DNA of 64,000 nt from JBMFVE01 sp049966155 (GTDB lineage: Bacteria > Bacteroidota > Ignavibacteria > Kryptoniales > JAKASW01). Positions 45,204 through 54,045 of the stretch are shown here, piece after piece (position 1 is the first letter of the stretch; each line of letters opens with the position of its first letter). The notes under the pieces are model-generated. The model did no database searches. It was given only the letters and a program-made list of their open reading frames with translations, and was not told the DNA's origin. The stretch covers positions 1 to 64,000 of the forward strand of contig JBMFVE010000002.1 in NCBI GenBank assembly GCA_049966155.1, written 5' to 3'. The translations under genes were made by a program, and so were the position numbers.

Positions 45204-46631
45204 CTACCGGTTCTTCCGGAATTTCATTTGTAATCCACAGAGATAAAAAATGAGGGAAATGAATAGCCCGGGATACATTGGTTCAACACCAAGTATGTAC
45301 TGTGGAGAATTGAGGGAGCCCCGGATCACGCCGATCGCCAGCCAGAGGAAGGATGTCGTCCATCCAGAGGTCATCGACAGGAATGCAAAATTTGAGTTGA
45401 CTTTGAGACGATTGAAGTAGCTGGTAACCAGCGGGATAATAAGACCGGGAATAAAGATAGTTCCGAGAGTGTACCATATTTTTATTACGGATGGTATCAA
45501 TAAAGATAGAGCTATAGATATAAGAGCAGTGATAATTATGCCGAGCGCTGATAATCTCCTAATCAGGTAGTCATTTTTCCCCGATTTAGCTTTTTTTTCA
45601 AAAAATGTCCGGTAGACGATATCCTTACCTATCGTCACCGCAGAAATGAACGTGAGGCTTTCGAGACTTGACATAATTGTAGCCAGGAGGCCCACATAAA
45701 ATAGACCCTTGACAAATGGGGGGAGGAGAACTTCGGCAAGGGCAGGGTATGACATAGCTGGCTGATTTAAATGCGGTAATATGGCACGCGAATAAAGGCC
45801 TGCTGTCGATGTCATGAAATCAAACAATAGCCAGAAAATTATTGATACAAAAATTCCATATCTTGCCACGTTGCCGTCTTTTGCTGCATAGCATCGCTGG
45901 TGGAAAGCCGGATCAATCATCGTCCAGCTGGCAATGAAAAACCACGCTATAATGTATTGCCATGAATTTCCACCGGTCAGTGTCAAATGCCCCGGCGGGA
46001 CGTGGCTGCGTATAAAGTCAAGTCCGCCATATCCGCTATAGCAATAAGGAAGGATTACTGCAAAGCCCGTGTACATTAGAACAAATTCAAGAGCGTTTGT
46101 CCTTACGTCGGAATGGAGCCCTCCTGAGTAAAGGTAAACCACAGACAGAATTGTTGTAAAAACTATTGATACAGATAGACTCCATCCGGAAATCATCTCA
46201 ACTATCAAACCAACCATGAGCACATAGGGGGCAGGTGTAACTATGAATAAGGTCAGAAACGAACCCATAAGTGCGGTTCGCCTATCGTACGATTCCAACA
46301 GCTTGTCGGGTATCGTATGGAGTCGAGCAGAATTAACCTTCGGAGCCAGGAAGACAGCAAATATAATAGCAAAAAAGTAATATGGAACCCCAAATATAAA
46401 CCAGTTTGATATTCCATAGCGGTAAGAGAATTCTCCTACGCCAAGAATACCTCCGTACCAGGTTGACACCAGCGTTGCTACGAAGATAGGAAGTGTAAGA
46501 CTGCGCCCCGCCACCAGGTACTCATCAATATGGTTCTTTGATCTCCTTGAGGCACGAAAGCCAACAAAGACCACAGCGGAAAAATAAACAATGATAACAA
46601 GCCAGTCGTAAATCGAGAGGTGGGCGATCAT
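45204..46631 (-). CDS. Sodium:solute symporter (candidate thiamine transporter)
   Basis: A 475-residue SSS-family transporter with about 12 hydrophobic segments. It has the family patterns DYLVAGRSLTLP (as EYLVAGRSL), TWYGGILGVGEFSYRYG and AxxxSxxxFISAVTIGKDIVYR. It uses a sodium gradient to import small solutes. Its ATG overlaps the last base of thiN (TAATG), putting it in the TPP-riboswitch operon, so thiamine or a precursor is the likely cargo. This is inferred from context only; SSS proteins with TPP control have been suggested before under a ThiV label. Confidence 0.85.
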   Translation of the reverse strand: MIAHLSIYDWLVIIVYFSAVVFVGFRASRRSKNHIDEYLVAGRSLTLPIFVATLVSTWYGGILGVGEFSYRYGISNWFIFGVPYYFFAIIFAVFLAPKVNSARLHTIPDKLLESYDRRTALMGSFLTLFIVTPAPYVLMVGLIVEMISGWSLSVSIVFTTILSVVYLYSGGLHSDVRTNALEFVLMYTGFAVILPYCYSGYGGLDFIRSHVPPGHLTLTGGNSWQYIIAWFFIASWTMIDPAFHQRCYAAKDGNVARYGIFVSIIFWLLFDFMTSTAGLYSRAILPHLNQPAMSYPALAEVLLPPFVKGLFYVGLLATIMSSLESLTFISAVTIGKDIVYRTFFEKKAKSGKNDYLIRRLSALGIIITALISIALSLLIPSVIKIWYTLGTIFIPGLIIPLVTSYFNRLKVNSNFAFLSMTSGWTTSFLWLAIGVIRGSLNSPQYILGVEPMYPGLFISLIFYLCGLQMKFRKNR

Positions 46632-47266
46632 TAAATTTCTAAAATTACGTAAAGGCCCCCATCATGAACCTTTATGCTTACGGTGTTGCTAACGGAAATA
46701 TTACTAACACCTCTGCCTCCCTGTGAAAGCAACGACCGTTCAAGACGGTATAGGAGTCCTTCAGTCGAGACGTATGCCTCGGTTGTTGCTGGAAGCAATG
46801 ATACGGTGGTGGCAGGCGGAAGGGACAGAATGAGTGATTGCCTGACAGGATAGACAATAGAGCTCTCGTCGAAAAGAACCAGCTGAAGTATATCTGAATA
46901 TTTAAACGCAGTTTGCATATTTGCTAATGTCTGAGAAAGCCTTCCGCCTGAAAAAGCAGTTACAGATAGTTTCGTAATTCCGCGTTCTATAAGGACATTC
47001 AGTATTTTTTCAAAATCTGTATTTTCCTGTGAATCAATTTGTATGAGTTCGGCGTTTTTGAGGCTTTTCTTTGCCGATGGTGATATTGAATCAAAGTCTC
47101 CAACCACAAGTTGCGGGACGTAACCAAGATTTAGAGCTTTGTCAGTACCACCATCGGCACATGCCACCAGTGATGGAGCCGGGATGAGCCGTGCCACTCG
47201 TTCACGGCTGGGCGGCGTACCATTACAAAAAACAAGTATACGGTCTGGTATATTTAAGTTAACCAT
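46631..47266 (-). CDS. thiN: Thiamine pyrophosphokinase
   Basis: Converts thiamine directly to thiamine pyrophosphate. The 211-residue protein has ACADGGTDKALNLG, VVGDFDSISP and DSQENTDFEKIL with the aspartates and Thr/Asp pairs of the catalytic domain (N-terminal), and a beta-rich C-terminal domain. AAAGGA precedes the ATG. It lies 22 bp after the TonB-dependent receptor gene and overlaps the symporter by one base, completing an uptake-and-activation pathway under the TPP riboswitch. Confidence 0.95.
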   Translation of the reverse strand: MVNLNIPDRILVFCNGTPPSRERVARLIPAPSLVACADGGTDKALNLGYVPQLVVGDFDSISPSAKKSLKNAELIQIDSQENTDFEKILNVLIERGITKLSVTAFSGGRLSQTLANMQTAFKYSDILQLVLFDESSIVYPVRQSLILSLPPATTVSLLPATTEAYVSTEGLLYRLERSLLSQGGRGVSNISVSNTVSIKVHDGGLYVILEI

Positions 47267-47288
47267 TCCTTTCGAGTTAAGATGACAA

Positions 47289-49790
47289 TTAAAGATTCAG
47301 GGCAACATTAAGGAAATATGTTCGTCCAGCTGCAGGATAAAAGTATTCCCCCTCACCATGAGCAATGTACATCTTGTCCAGGATGTTATTCACATAAGCT
47401 TTCACCGTCAGTCCGGATAGAAAGGGAATATTTGTGATTTGATAAGAAACCCATGCATTAATGATAAAGTAAGAACTGATTTTTCTTTCTGCAAGGTCAT
47501 AGTTATCGCTGTACTGAGGTCCTATGTACTGGCCGAGCAGGGAAGTTGAGAACGAATTGTGTGAATATGTCACACGAACATTTCCAATTAAGGACGGGAA
47601 ACCGCCAATCGTATTTCCGTCCAGTGAGATGCCACCAGGGACAGTATTTCCATATGCGTCTGAATAAACCGTATAGCGGATTAATTTATTGCTGCTCAAT
47701 GTCAGGTTTCCATATAATGAGAAATCCTTCAAAAGCATATATGATGACTCTATTTCCAATCCCACGTGCCTTGTTCGGCTTGCGTTGCCAGTTATCGGCA
47801 TTCCGTACTGATCAAGTTTTCCGTTCGAAACAAGTTCATCAAAAAATTCCATCCAATAACCGCTAATTGAAAGCGTAAGGTCCTCGCTGTTGAACCTATA
47901 CCCCAATTCAAGATCGTAAAGTGTCTCAGGTTTTACCAGAGGATCTCCGAAGTTTAGTGTGCTGTCCTTGTTCATTCCGAAGTTAGGAGTGGCACCTGCA
48001 CTTGATTCATCAGCATTGTATAAGCTTATGAGTCTTGGTTCGTGAGATGTGCGATTAACTGTAAAGTAAATATTTGACTGAGAGGATAAATCATAGTTCA
48101 GCCCAATTCTCGGATTAAAGAAATGATAAGGAACGGTGAATGTGTTACCGACAAATTTCTCACCGTAGAAATAATATTGCTTAAATGCGTACTCCAGATC
48201 AATCCTCAATGAGAGGTTTTTTGTCAAATTGGAAGTTCCATGGCTGTAAATTGAAGCCATATCGGTTCGGACACGGTATTCATAAAACCTGTAATCTGCC
48301 GAAACATTTGCCGGGAGATTGTCGGCCCACCGTATTGAACCCCAGTGGTACGACAAATTTCTTCTGAATTCACCACCTATCGTAAGGTCACCATTATTGA
48401 GTGTAGCTGAAACCCTTGGGAGCCAGCCGAACTGCGTGATATCAACATACGCATGAATGAGTGCGTCAGTTGGATTCTGAGCAGGGTTGAATCCATATTT
48501 TGAAGTCAGTCTAAAGAAAGTTGTATCACCCCATGAGCCATCGTAATCAAAGAATCCATATCCTCTCATAAGGAAAAGTGAGTTGTTCAATGTAACAGAG
48601 GGGGAGAGATGCCATTCATTAATTAATTCATAGTGAGGCTGAGAAAAGTTTTCAATCTCGGTCGGCCTGCGCGGAACGGCATAAACTGTGTCTATTCCAT
48701 CAGATGATATGAATCTTTTCATGTGAGGGGAGTAATTAACATAGGAGCTGTCGTAGTTCCAATCAGCCCAATTTGATGTGCGCAAATTTTTGTCAAGTGC
48801 TGCAAACTTCGGTAAACCAAGATAAGACAATCCATCAGAAATCGGCCCACCATAAACATCGAACTGGGTAGTGAATTCAGGGTCTGTTCTGACCAGGCTG
48901 AAATAGTAGCTGTTATAATTATCCCACGAACTCTCCCGATAGCCGTCATTAGAGATTTTGGAGAGGTGTGCGTAAACAGAGTATCTGTCTGCAATCAGTC
49001 CAGAGGATGCTGTAATAGAATACCGCCTTACAAACCCGTTAGAGCCGGTTGAACCCAAACCTGCTGAAAGACTTATTCCGGGATGGGAGGAAAGGTTTGA
49101 TGTCAATATGTTAATAGAACCCCCTATGGCTGGTGGACCGTAGAATTCATTTCCAGCACCACGCTGAACCTGGATTATTTGTGCATTTGCCTGGAGATCA
49201 GGGACGTCAATCCAGTATACATTATGGTCTTCAGGGTCATTTTGAGGGATGCCGTTAACCATAACTGAGATTCTTCGCTGGTCAAATCCTCGCATTGTTA
49301 TGTAGGTATATCCAGTGGCGCTTCCGTTTTCAGAATATTCTGTTACTGAAGGGAGTTGCGACAGCAACACAGGGACATCCTGAATGAGGTATTGATTTTT
49401 AATGAGACTGGCGGAGAGATCACTGTATGTGATGGAAGCATGCCGATTCGATGCCAGCTGTGCAGTTACAGTAATTGGACTTAATTTGAATATTCGTCGG
49501 GTCAGGAAGACCCTGGTAGAGGGATTTTCCGTACTAACGGTCATGCTTACGGGCTCATAACCAGGTGCCGAGGCCGTCAGTATGTAGCTCCCAGCTGGAA
49601 TTTGCTGGAAGCTGAACCTTCCAGATTTGTCAGAAGTTGACTGAAGGTGAAGTCCGGGAAGGGAAAGGGATGCATGCTCTATAGGAGTTTGGTCTAGAGA
49701 ATCCAGGACGACGCCTGAAAGGACGTGTGTCTGTTGTGACAGGCTGACTGTAGATAAAAGCAAGACAAATGTCAGAATTTTGCGTAACAT
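47289..49790 (-). CDS. TonB-dependent outer-membrane receptor, probably for thiamine
   Basis: ATG 49790 is preferred over ATG 49814: AAGGAGAT lies just before it, and MLRKILTFVLLLSTVSLSQ is a proper signal peptide. About 833 residues: a carboxypeptidase-regulatory-like domain (about 20-100), a plug (LSQLPSVTEYSENGSATGYTYITMRGFDQRRISVMVNGIPQNDP), then a beta-barrel ending in an aromatic C-terminus (YFYPAAGRTYFLNVALNL). It imports a ligand through the outer membrane using TonB. The TPP riboswitch and downstream thiN make thiamine the likely ligand, as in other Bacteroidota thiamine receptors. Confidence 0.92.
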   Translation of the reverse strand: MLRKILTFVLLLSTVSLSQQTHVLSGVVLDSLDQTPIEHASLSLPGLHLQSTSDKSGRFSFQQIPAGSYILTASAPGYEPVSMTVSTENPSTRVFLTRRIFKLSPITVTAQLASNRHASITYSDLSASLIKNQYLIQDVPVLLSQLPSVTEYSENGSATGYTYITMRGFDQRRISVMVNGIPQNDPEDHNVYWIDVPDLQANAQIIQVQRGAGNEFYGPPAIGGSINILTSNLSSHPGISLSAGLGSTGSNGFVRRYSITASSGLIADRYSVYAHLSKISNDGYRESSWDNYNSYYFSLVRTDPEFTTQFDVYGGPISDGLSYLGLPKFAALDKNLRTSNWADWNYDSSYVNYSPHMKRFISSDGIDTVYAVPRRPTEIENFSQPHYELINEWHLSPSVTLNNSLFLMRGYGFFDYDGSWGDTTFFRLTSKYGFNPAQNPTDALIHAYVDITQFGWLPRVSATLNNGDLTIGGEFRRNLSYHWGSIRWADNLPANVSADYRFYEYRVRTDMASIYSHGTSNLTKNLSLRIDLEYAFKQYYFYGEKFVGNTFTVPYHFFNPRIGLNYDLSSQSNIYFTVNRTSHEPRLISLYNADESSAGATPNFGMNKDSTLNFGDPLVKPETLYDLELGYRFNSEDLTLSISGYWMEFFDELVSNGKLDQYGMPITGNASRTRHVGLEIESSYMLLKDFSLYGNLTLSSNKLIRYTVYSDAYGNTVPGGISLDGNTIGGFPSLIGNVRVTYSHNSFSTSLLGQYIGPQYSDNYDLAERKISSYFIINAWVSYQITNIPFLSGLTVKAYVNNILDKMYIAHGEGEYFYPAAGRTYFLNVALNL

Positions 49791-49796
49791 AACAAT

Positions 49797-49836
49797 ATCT
49801 CCTTTTAAGTTCATTAAAATTGAACTCCGGGGAGAT
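49797..49836 (-). promoter_or_regulatory. Expression platform of the TPP riboswitch: Shine-Dalgarno and complementary segment
   Basis: On the minus strand the leader has ATCTCC (49836-49831) that is exactly complementary to the receptor gene's Shine-Dalgarno segment GGAGAT (49802-49797). Between them a hairpin AGTTCA...TGAACT (49826-49821/49813-49808) would bring the two together. Sequestration of the ribosome-binding site would allow translational control; I saw no U-tract terminator here. Confidence 0.45.
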
Positions 49837-49872
49837 GCTGCGCTGGGGAGAAACTTGGATGGATTGTTTGTT

Positions 49873-49958
<86 letters not shown>

Positions 49959-49968
49959 TGGACACTTA

Positions 49969-49997
49969 AATATACGGTCGTTACATCTTACAAGCAA
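49969..49997 (-). promoter_or_regulatory. Promoter of the thiamine operon
   Basis: Read on the minus strand: TTGCTT, 17-base spacer, then TATATT. The predicted start falls immediately before the TPP riboswitch, which supports the assignment. Confidence 0.6.
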
Positions 49998-50077
49998 GTC
50001 AGCGCACTGTCCGGCTCTGATTCTTTTTCACCCGTAGTGATCCACATTTCCCACATCCTACACTCTTTTTTAACCAT
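49988..50077 (-). CDS. Possible 29-codon small ORF upstream of the thiamine operon
   Basis: ATG at 50077, preceded by TATGGAGAGTAATC (a well-spaced ribosome-binding site), runs to TAA at 49988. The peptide MVKKECRMWEMWITTGEK... is charged with two Cys and three Trp/Met-rich positions and resembles nothing I know. Its last codons overlap the -35 region of the thiamine operon promoter. An ORF of this length can arise by chance, so only the ribosome-binding site supports it. Confidence 0.2.
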   Translation of the reverse strand: MVKKECRMWEMWITTGEKESEPDSALTCL

Positions 50078-50138
50078 GATTACTCTCCATATACGACTGT
50101 AGTTTAATAATCCCCGCAATCCCTTACCAATTAAGAAG

Positions 50139-50414
50139 TTACAACAATTTCAGCAACCGCAAAGTGCTACGCTTACGCGCATTGCCCATGGTTACATGAA
50201 GGAGATCGTCTTTACGTAACATTAAGAAACCGTCCATTTTGCTCTTGGCTGGTAATGGGGATTGTCTTTACGTAACATAATACTGATTCTATAACATGGG
50301 GTTTATTTAGACGAACTTTGATAATCTTAAGGACGAGGTCACGCTTAATGAACCGTTGTTGCATCACATGGACACCCCTGGCTACATACGCGTTGCCTCG
50401 TCCTTAAGTAACAT
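50139..50414 (-). repeat. Three degenerate copies of a repeated start-like sequence with mini-ORFs and an inverted repeat
   Basis: On the minus strand ATGTTACGTAAAGAC begins at 50222 and again at 50278, and ATGTTACTTAAGGAC at 50414. They open mini-ORFs of 27, 18 and 10 codons (MLRKDDLLHVTMGN..., MLRKDNPHYQPRAKW..., MLLKDEATRM); the second ends in TAATG on the first. The third copy is one arm of a perfect 13-bp inverted repeat (CTTAAGGACGAGG at 50326-50338 with its complement at 50396-50408). No transposase is nearby. The whole 49998-50444 gap otherwise contains no recognisable gene; it may be a decayed mobile or repeat element. Confidence 0.6.
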
Positions 50415-50444
50415 CTCTGCCTGATTATTGAAGTTTCAGGCGGT

Positions 50445-53400
50445 TTACTCAGCTAAGGTTATTTTTGGGCCACCGATGATTGTCGGAGCCTCTTCTTGCT
50501 TTGCGGCCGAATTATAAGTAGATAATTCCGAACTTAAAATTGTGTTAAACTGCTGAAGATATGTCCTGAGCATCCCAATTAGTTGATCTTTTGTTTCAAT
50601 CTCAACAGTCGTTGGAATCCCGGCGAATGGTGATACAAATGCATACATCATCCCTTGCAGCTTCTGATTGAAATGAGTAAGGTAATGTATATCATCCTCG
50701 CCAACACCGGGCTGGACTCGAGTGTTATAAACAGTGTCCTTAAGAGCTGTGAGACTCTTCGAGAGATCTTCCAGGGCTTTTGTTGATTTCTTATACTTAC
50801 CGGAATTTTCGCCGGCTGAATCTATTAACAATGCCTTTTGTATCGTGGAAATTTGTTCCTGAATGCTCTGAATACGGTTTAGCATCTCGTTCATTGCCGA
50901 GACAGCGTTGCGAACGTCCAGCCCATACTTTGTAACGGTTTCATACACATTAATTGGTATGTCTACTTTTGGATCTGCTTTAACTTCAACTTGCTGAGTT
51001 TGAACGTTTTTCTCGAAAGCTACAGTAACTGTGTATTTACCAGGGACAACCATCGGTCCGTTGGTTGTATAAGGTGAAGCGGCAAGTTCTTCCTTTGATC
51101 CAAGGTTCAGTTTAGTCGGGCTTTGATAGCGCATATTCCAGACAAAACGATTAAAACCTTTATTCGACTGACCATACAGCCTGGCCACCAGATTACCTGA
51201 TGAATCTTTAATTGTAATCTCTATCGGTGTTTTGTGCTCCTTTTTTTGTTCCTTGCTTGGAGTCGCTGAGTTCTTCAGGTAATAGTTAATAACAACCCCA
51301 TAAGGTGGGTTTGGTGTGCGGAAACTGCTGAGGTCGTCATATTCGCTTCCAGGCGTCATATGGAACATATAAGCAGAGAGGATTGGAAACAGATGGAAAT
51401 CCTCTTCAAGAATCTTTTTGTTCGCCTCTTCCAGAGGAATGATATTGTCAAGAATAAATGCACCCCGTCCATGGGTACCGACAACGAGATCATGTGTCTG
51501 TTTAACAAATTTGACATCGTAAACCGAAACCGTCGGGAAATTGCTCTGAAGCCTGTACCATGTGTCGCCGTCGTCATTGGAGTAGTACAGGCCGGTTTCA
51601 GTGCCCACAACAAGGAATCCTTTCTTATTCGGATCTTCTCTAATTACATGTGCAGGATCTGTATCAGGAAGTCCCTTTGATATAGAGACCCATGTTTTAC
51701 CATAATTATCTGTTTTAAAAACATAAGGCCTGTTGTTGTCAAGTTCATGGAGATCTACAGTAATATAGCACCTGGCCGGATCGAACGGAGATGGTTCTAT
51801 TTGATAAATTCTTCCCCATTCGGGAACATTATTGAGATTCCGTGTAACGTTTGTCCAGTTTTTTCCTCCATCTCTTGTCACCTGCACCTGTCCGTCATCA
51901 GTACCGACCCAGATTACATTCGAATCAAGTGGAGAAATACCTATCGACAAAATTGTATCGTAGTTTTCAGCACCACTTATGTCATATTCGACAGGCCCTC
52001 CGCTTATTTCTTGTTTTGACCTGTCATTTCTCGTAAGATCAGGGCTTATGACCGTCCAGTGGTCGCCTCCGTCCGTAGTTTTGAACAATACGTTCGCGCC
52101 CAAGTAAACCACATCTGGATTTGTGTATGATACTGCAATCGGTGTGGTCCAGTTAAATCGATATTTGAGATCTTTGGGAGCCATATCTGATGCATCGTAC
52201 AAATACGGTCGGATAAATTTTGCAATACCGGTTTTTAAATTTACTCTTCTCAAAAAGCCGTCCTGCGATTCTGCATACACAATGTTCGGATCGCTGGGTG
52301 CAGGGACAACATATTCACCATCGCCACCTGCAACTGTAAACCAATCGCATCCGCCAATTTCTCTGCCGTGCAACGTCATCGAAGTTCCATACCAGGCGTT
52401 ATTATCCTGAAGTCCGCCACCAAGGTGATATGGGATGTCATTGTCTGTAGCAATCTGATAGTATTGTTCGATAGGGAGGTTATTTAAAAAACGCCATGTC
52501 TTTCCTCCGTCGACGGACAGATACACGCCGCCATCATTTCCTTCAATGATGCGGTTGGGATTTTCAGGATCGATCCAGATATCGTGGTGATCTACATGGA
52601 CCCTCTCAGATATGTTTTTTGTCGTCTTCCCGCCATCGGTTGATTCTGTTAGAAGAAATGAGAGAAAGTAAAGTTTATTTTCATTATCCGGGGAGACTAC
52701 GAACCTTGAAAAATAAAAAGGTCTTACATTGAGGGCGTGACTATCACTTACTTCCTGCCAGTGGTCACCAAGGTCAAGGGATTGCCATAGCATACCGGTC
52801 TTCGCTTCTATAAGTGCGTAAACATGGTCAGGGTTTGTACGCGCAATTGCAAGAGCAATTCTCCCGATTGGTCCTTTTGGGAGCCCTTCGGTTAATTTTT
52901 TCCAGGTTGTACCGCCGTCAACAGACCTGTATATTCCGCTCCCTGCCCCGCCATTGTCCAGTTTCCACGGATAACGCACAACCTGCCACATTGCAGCGAA
53001 CAGTACCTTTGGATTTCCTGGTGCCATTATAATGTCGGAAGCACCTGTAGTATCATTAACATAAAGTACGCGCTGCCAGGTCTTACCTCCATCGATTGTT
53101 CTAAAAACTCCGCGTTCAGTGTTTGGTGCCCAAGCATGGCCTATAGCGGCAACAAAAACTATGTTTGGGTCTGCGGGATCAATAACTATACGGGAAATCT
53201 GTCCAACGTCCGAAAGTCCCATGTTCTGCCAGGACTTACCCGCGTCTGGTGAAAAGAAGACCCCCTTGCCTCTTGAAATATCGTTTCTCAGGTTTGCTTC
53301 TCCCGTCCCAACCCATATATAATTTGGGTTTGATGGGGCTATTGCGATTGCGCCAATTGATGCAGTGGGTTGCTTTTCAAATACAGCTTTCCATGAAACT

Positions 53401-53654
53401 CCCCCATCCTCCGTCTTAAAAACTCCTCCTCCGGCTGCTCCAATGTAATAAACATTCGGATTGCCCGGGATGCCTACGACTGCTGTTACACGTCCGCCGG
53501 CAACAGCCGGACCAAGATTTCTGAAATGTATATTGTGCATTACATCATTTGTATCTGCCGCCTCATCAGTTTGAGCAAATATAGCCTGTGATGAACAAAA
53601 AGACAGGATTAAAGCCGACAATAACAGATAGAATAAACGGGAATGTCTATTCAT
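50445..53654 (-). CDS. Large secreted VPS10/sortilin-like BNR-repeat propeller protein
   Basis: A 1069-residue exported protein with a signal peptide (about 1-28, ending IFAQ). Repeats of the BNR/Asp-box type SxDGGxTWxxx occur many times (for example KTEDGGVSWKAVF, SPDAGKSWQNMG, TIDGGKTWQRVL, SVDGGTTWKKL, SVDGGKTWRFL, TTDGGDHWTVI, TRDGGKNWTNV, SNDDGDTWYRL), spanning about residues 70-720 and implying two linked beta-propellers, as in the VPS10-domain proteins annotated as glycosyl hydrolases in Bacteroidota. Residues about 760-1069 include a helical C-terminal region. No sialidase Arg triad or catalytic Glu is obvious, so a hydrolase function is not supported. It overlaps the DUF123 gene by four bases. 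Confidence 0.88.
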   Translation of the reverse strand: MNRHSRLFYLLLSALILSFCSSQAIFAQTDEAADTNDVMHNIHFRNLGPAVAGGRVTAVVGIPGNPNVYYIGAAGGGVFKTEDGGVSWKAVFEKQPTASIGAIAIAPSNPNYIWVGTGEANLRNDISRGKGVFFSPDAGKSWQNMGLSDVGQISRIVIDPADPNIVFVAAIGHAWAPNTERGVFRTIDGGKTWQRVLYVNDTTGASDIIMAPGNPKVLFAAMWQVVRYPWKLDNGGAGSGIYRSVDGGTTWKKLTEGLPKGPIGRIALAIARTNPDHVYALIEAKTGMLWQSLDLGDHWQEVSDSHALNVRPFYFSRFVVSPDNENKLYFLSFLLTESTDGGKTTKNISERVHVDHHDIWIDPENPNRIIEGNDGGVYLSVDGGKTWRFLNNLPIEQYYQIATDNDIPYHLGGGLQDNNAWYGTSMTLHGREIGGCDWFTVAGGDGEYVVPAPSDPNIVYAESQDGFLRRVNLKTGIAKFIRPYLYDASDMAPKDLKYRFNWTTPIAVSYTNPDVVYLGANVLFKTTDGGDHWTVISPDLTRNDRSKQEISGGPVEYDISGAENYDTILSIGISPLDSNVIWVGTDDGQVQVTRDGGKNWTNVTRNLNNVPEWGRIYQIEPSPFDPARCYITVDLHELDNNRPYVFKTDNYGKTWVSISKGLPDTDPAHVIREDPNKKGFLVVGTETGLYYSNDDGDTWYRLQSNFPTVSVYDVKFVKQTHDLVVGTHGRGAFILDNIIPLEEANKKILEEDFHLFPILSAYMFHMTPGSEYDDLSSFRTPNPPYGVVINYYLKNSATPSKEQKKEHKTPIEITIKDSSGNLVARLYGQSNKGFNRFVWNMRYQSPTKLNLGSKEELAASPYTTNGPMVVPGKYTVTVAFEKNVQTQQVEVKADPKVDIPINVYETVTKYGLDVRNAVSAMNEMLNRIQSIQEQISTIQKALLIDSAGENSGKYKKSTKALEDLSKSLTALKDTVYNTRVQPGVGEDDIHYLTHFNQKLQGMMYAFVSPFAGIPTTVEIETKDQLIGMLRTYLQQFNTILSSELSTYNSAAKQEEAPTIIGGPKITLAE

Positions 53655-54037
53655 TTTAGGTCCTCCATTATTAGTTTTAAGTGACTTTTACAGCCATGAA
53701 CACAGTCAGACGAGCCAAATCCGGGGATGATCACTCTTCCTTTTGTCCTTTGATTAAGATCGCACTCACCTGCCGTTGAACGTTTAATCTTAACAATCTT
53801 ACAATCAGGATGACTTAAGAGATAATCAATATGCCAGTGAAGGCGTTTTCCTGATTTTCGTGTATGCCTGGATAGTCTCGCCTCAATGTTTTTTCTGGCA
53901 CTGCCAGTATAGACGTAAGTTCCCTCTGGAAAGAAACATAATCCTAACTTACCGATACGAATTTCTATGTCTTTTTTTAAATTAAATATAAGCTGATACG
54001 AAATATACAGGTGAGAATGCGTCCTGGTAAACTGCAA
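53651..54037 (-). CDS. GIY-YIG-related DUF123 protein
   Basis: A 128-residue protein with the GIY-YIG-like pattern GTYVYTGSARKNIEARLSRHTR (about 38-59), KRLHWHIDYLLSHPD and a C-terminal GFGSSDCVHGCKSHL, typical of the DUF123 family, found alone or fused to endonuclease III (Nth). It may be a DNA-cleaving or DNA-repair accessory enzyme; the canonical catalytic Arg and Glu cannot be verified by eye. It overlaps the VPS10-like gene and follows the transglycosylase by a few bases. Confidence 0.8.
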   Translation of the reverse strand: MQFTRTHSHLYISYQLIFNLKKDIEIRIGKLGLCFFPEGTYVYTGSARKNIEARLSRHTRKSGKRLHWHIDYLLSHPDCKIVKIKRSTAGECDLNQRTKGRVIIPGFGSSDCVHGCKSHLKLIMEDLK

Positions 54038-54045
54038 TTAATTTT

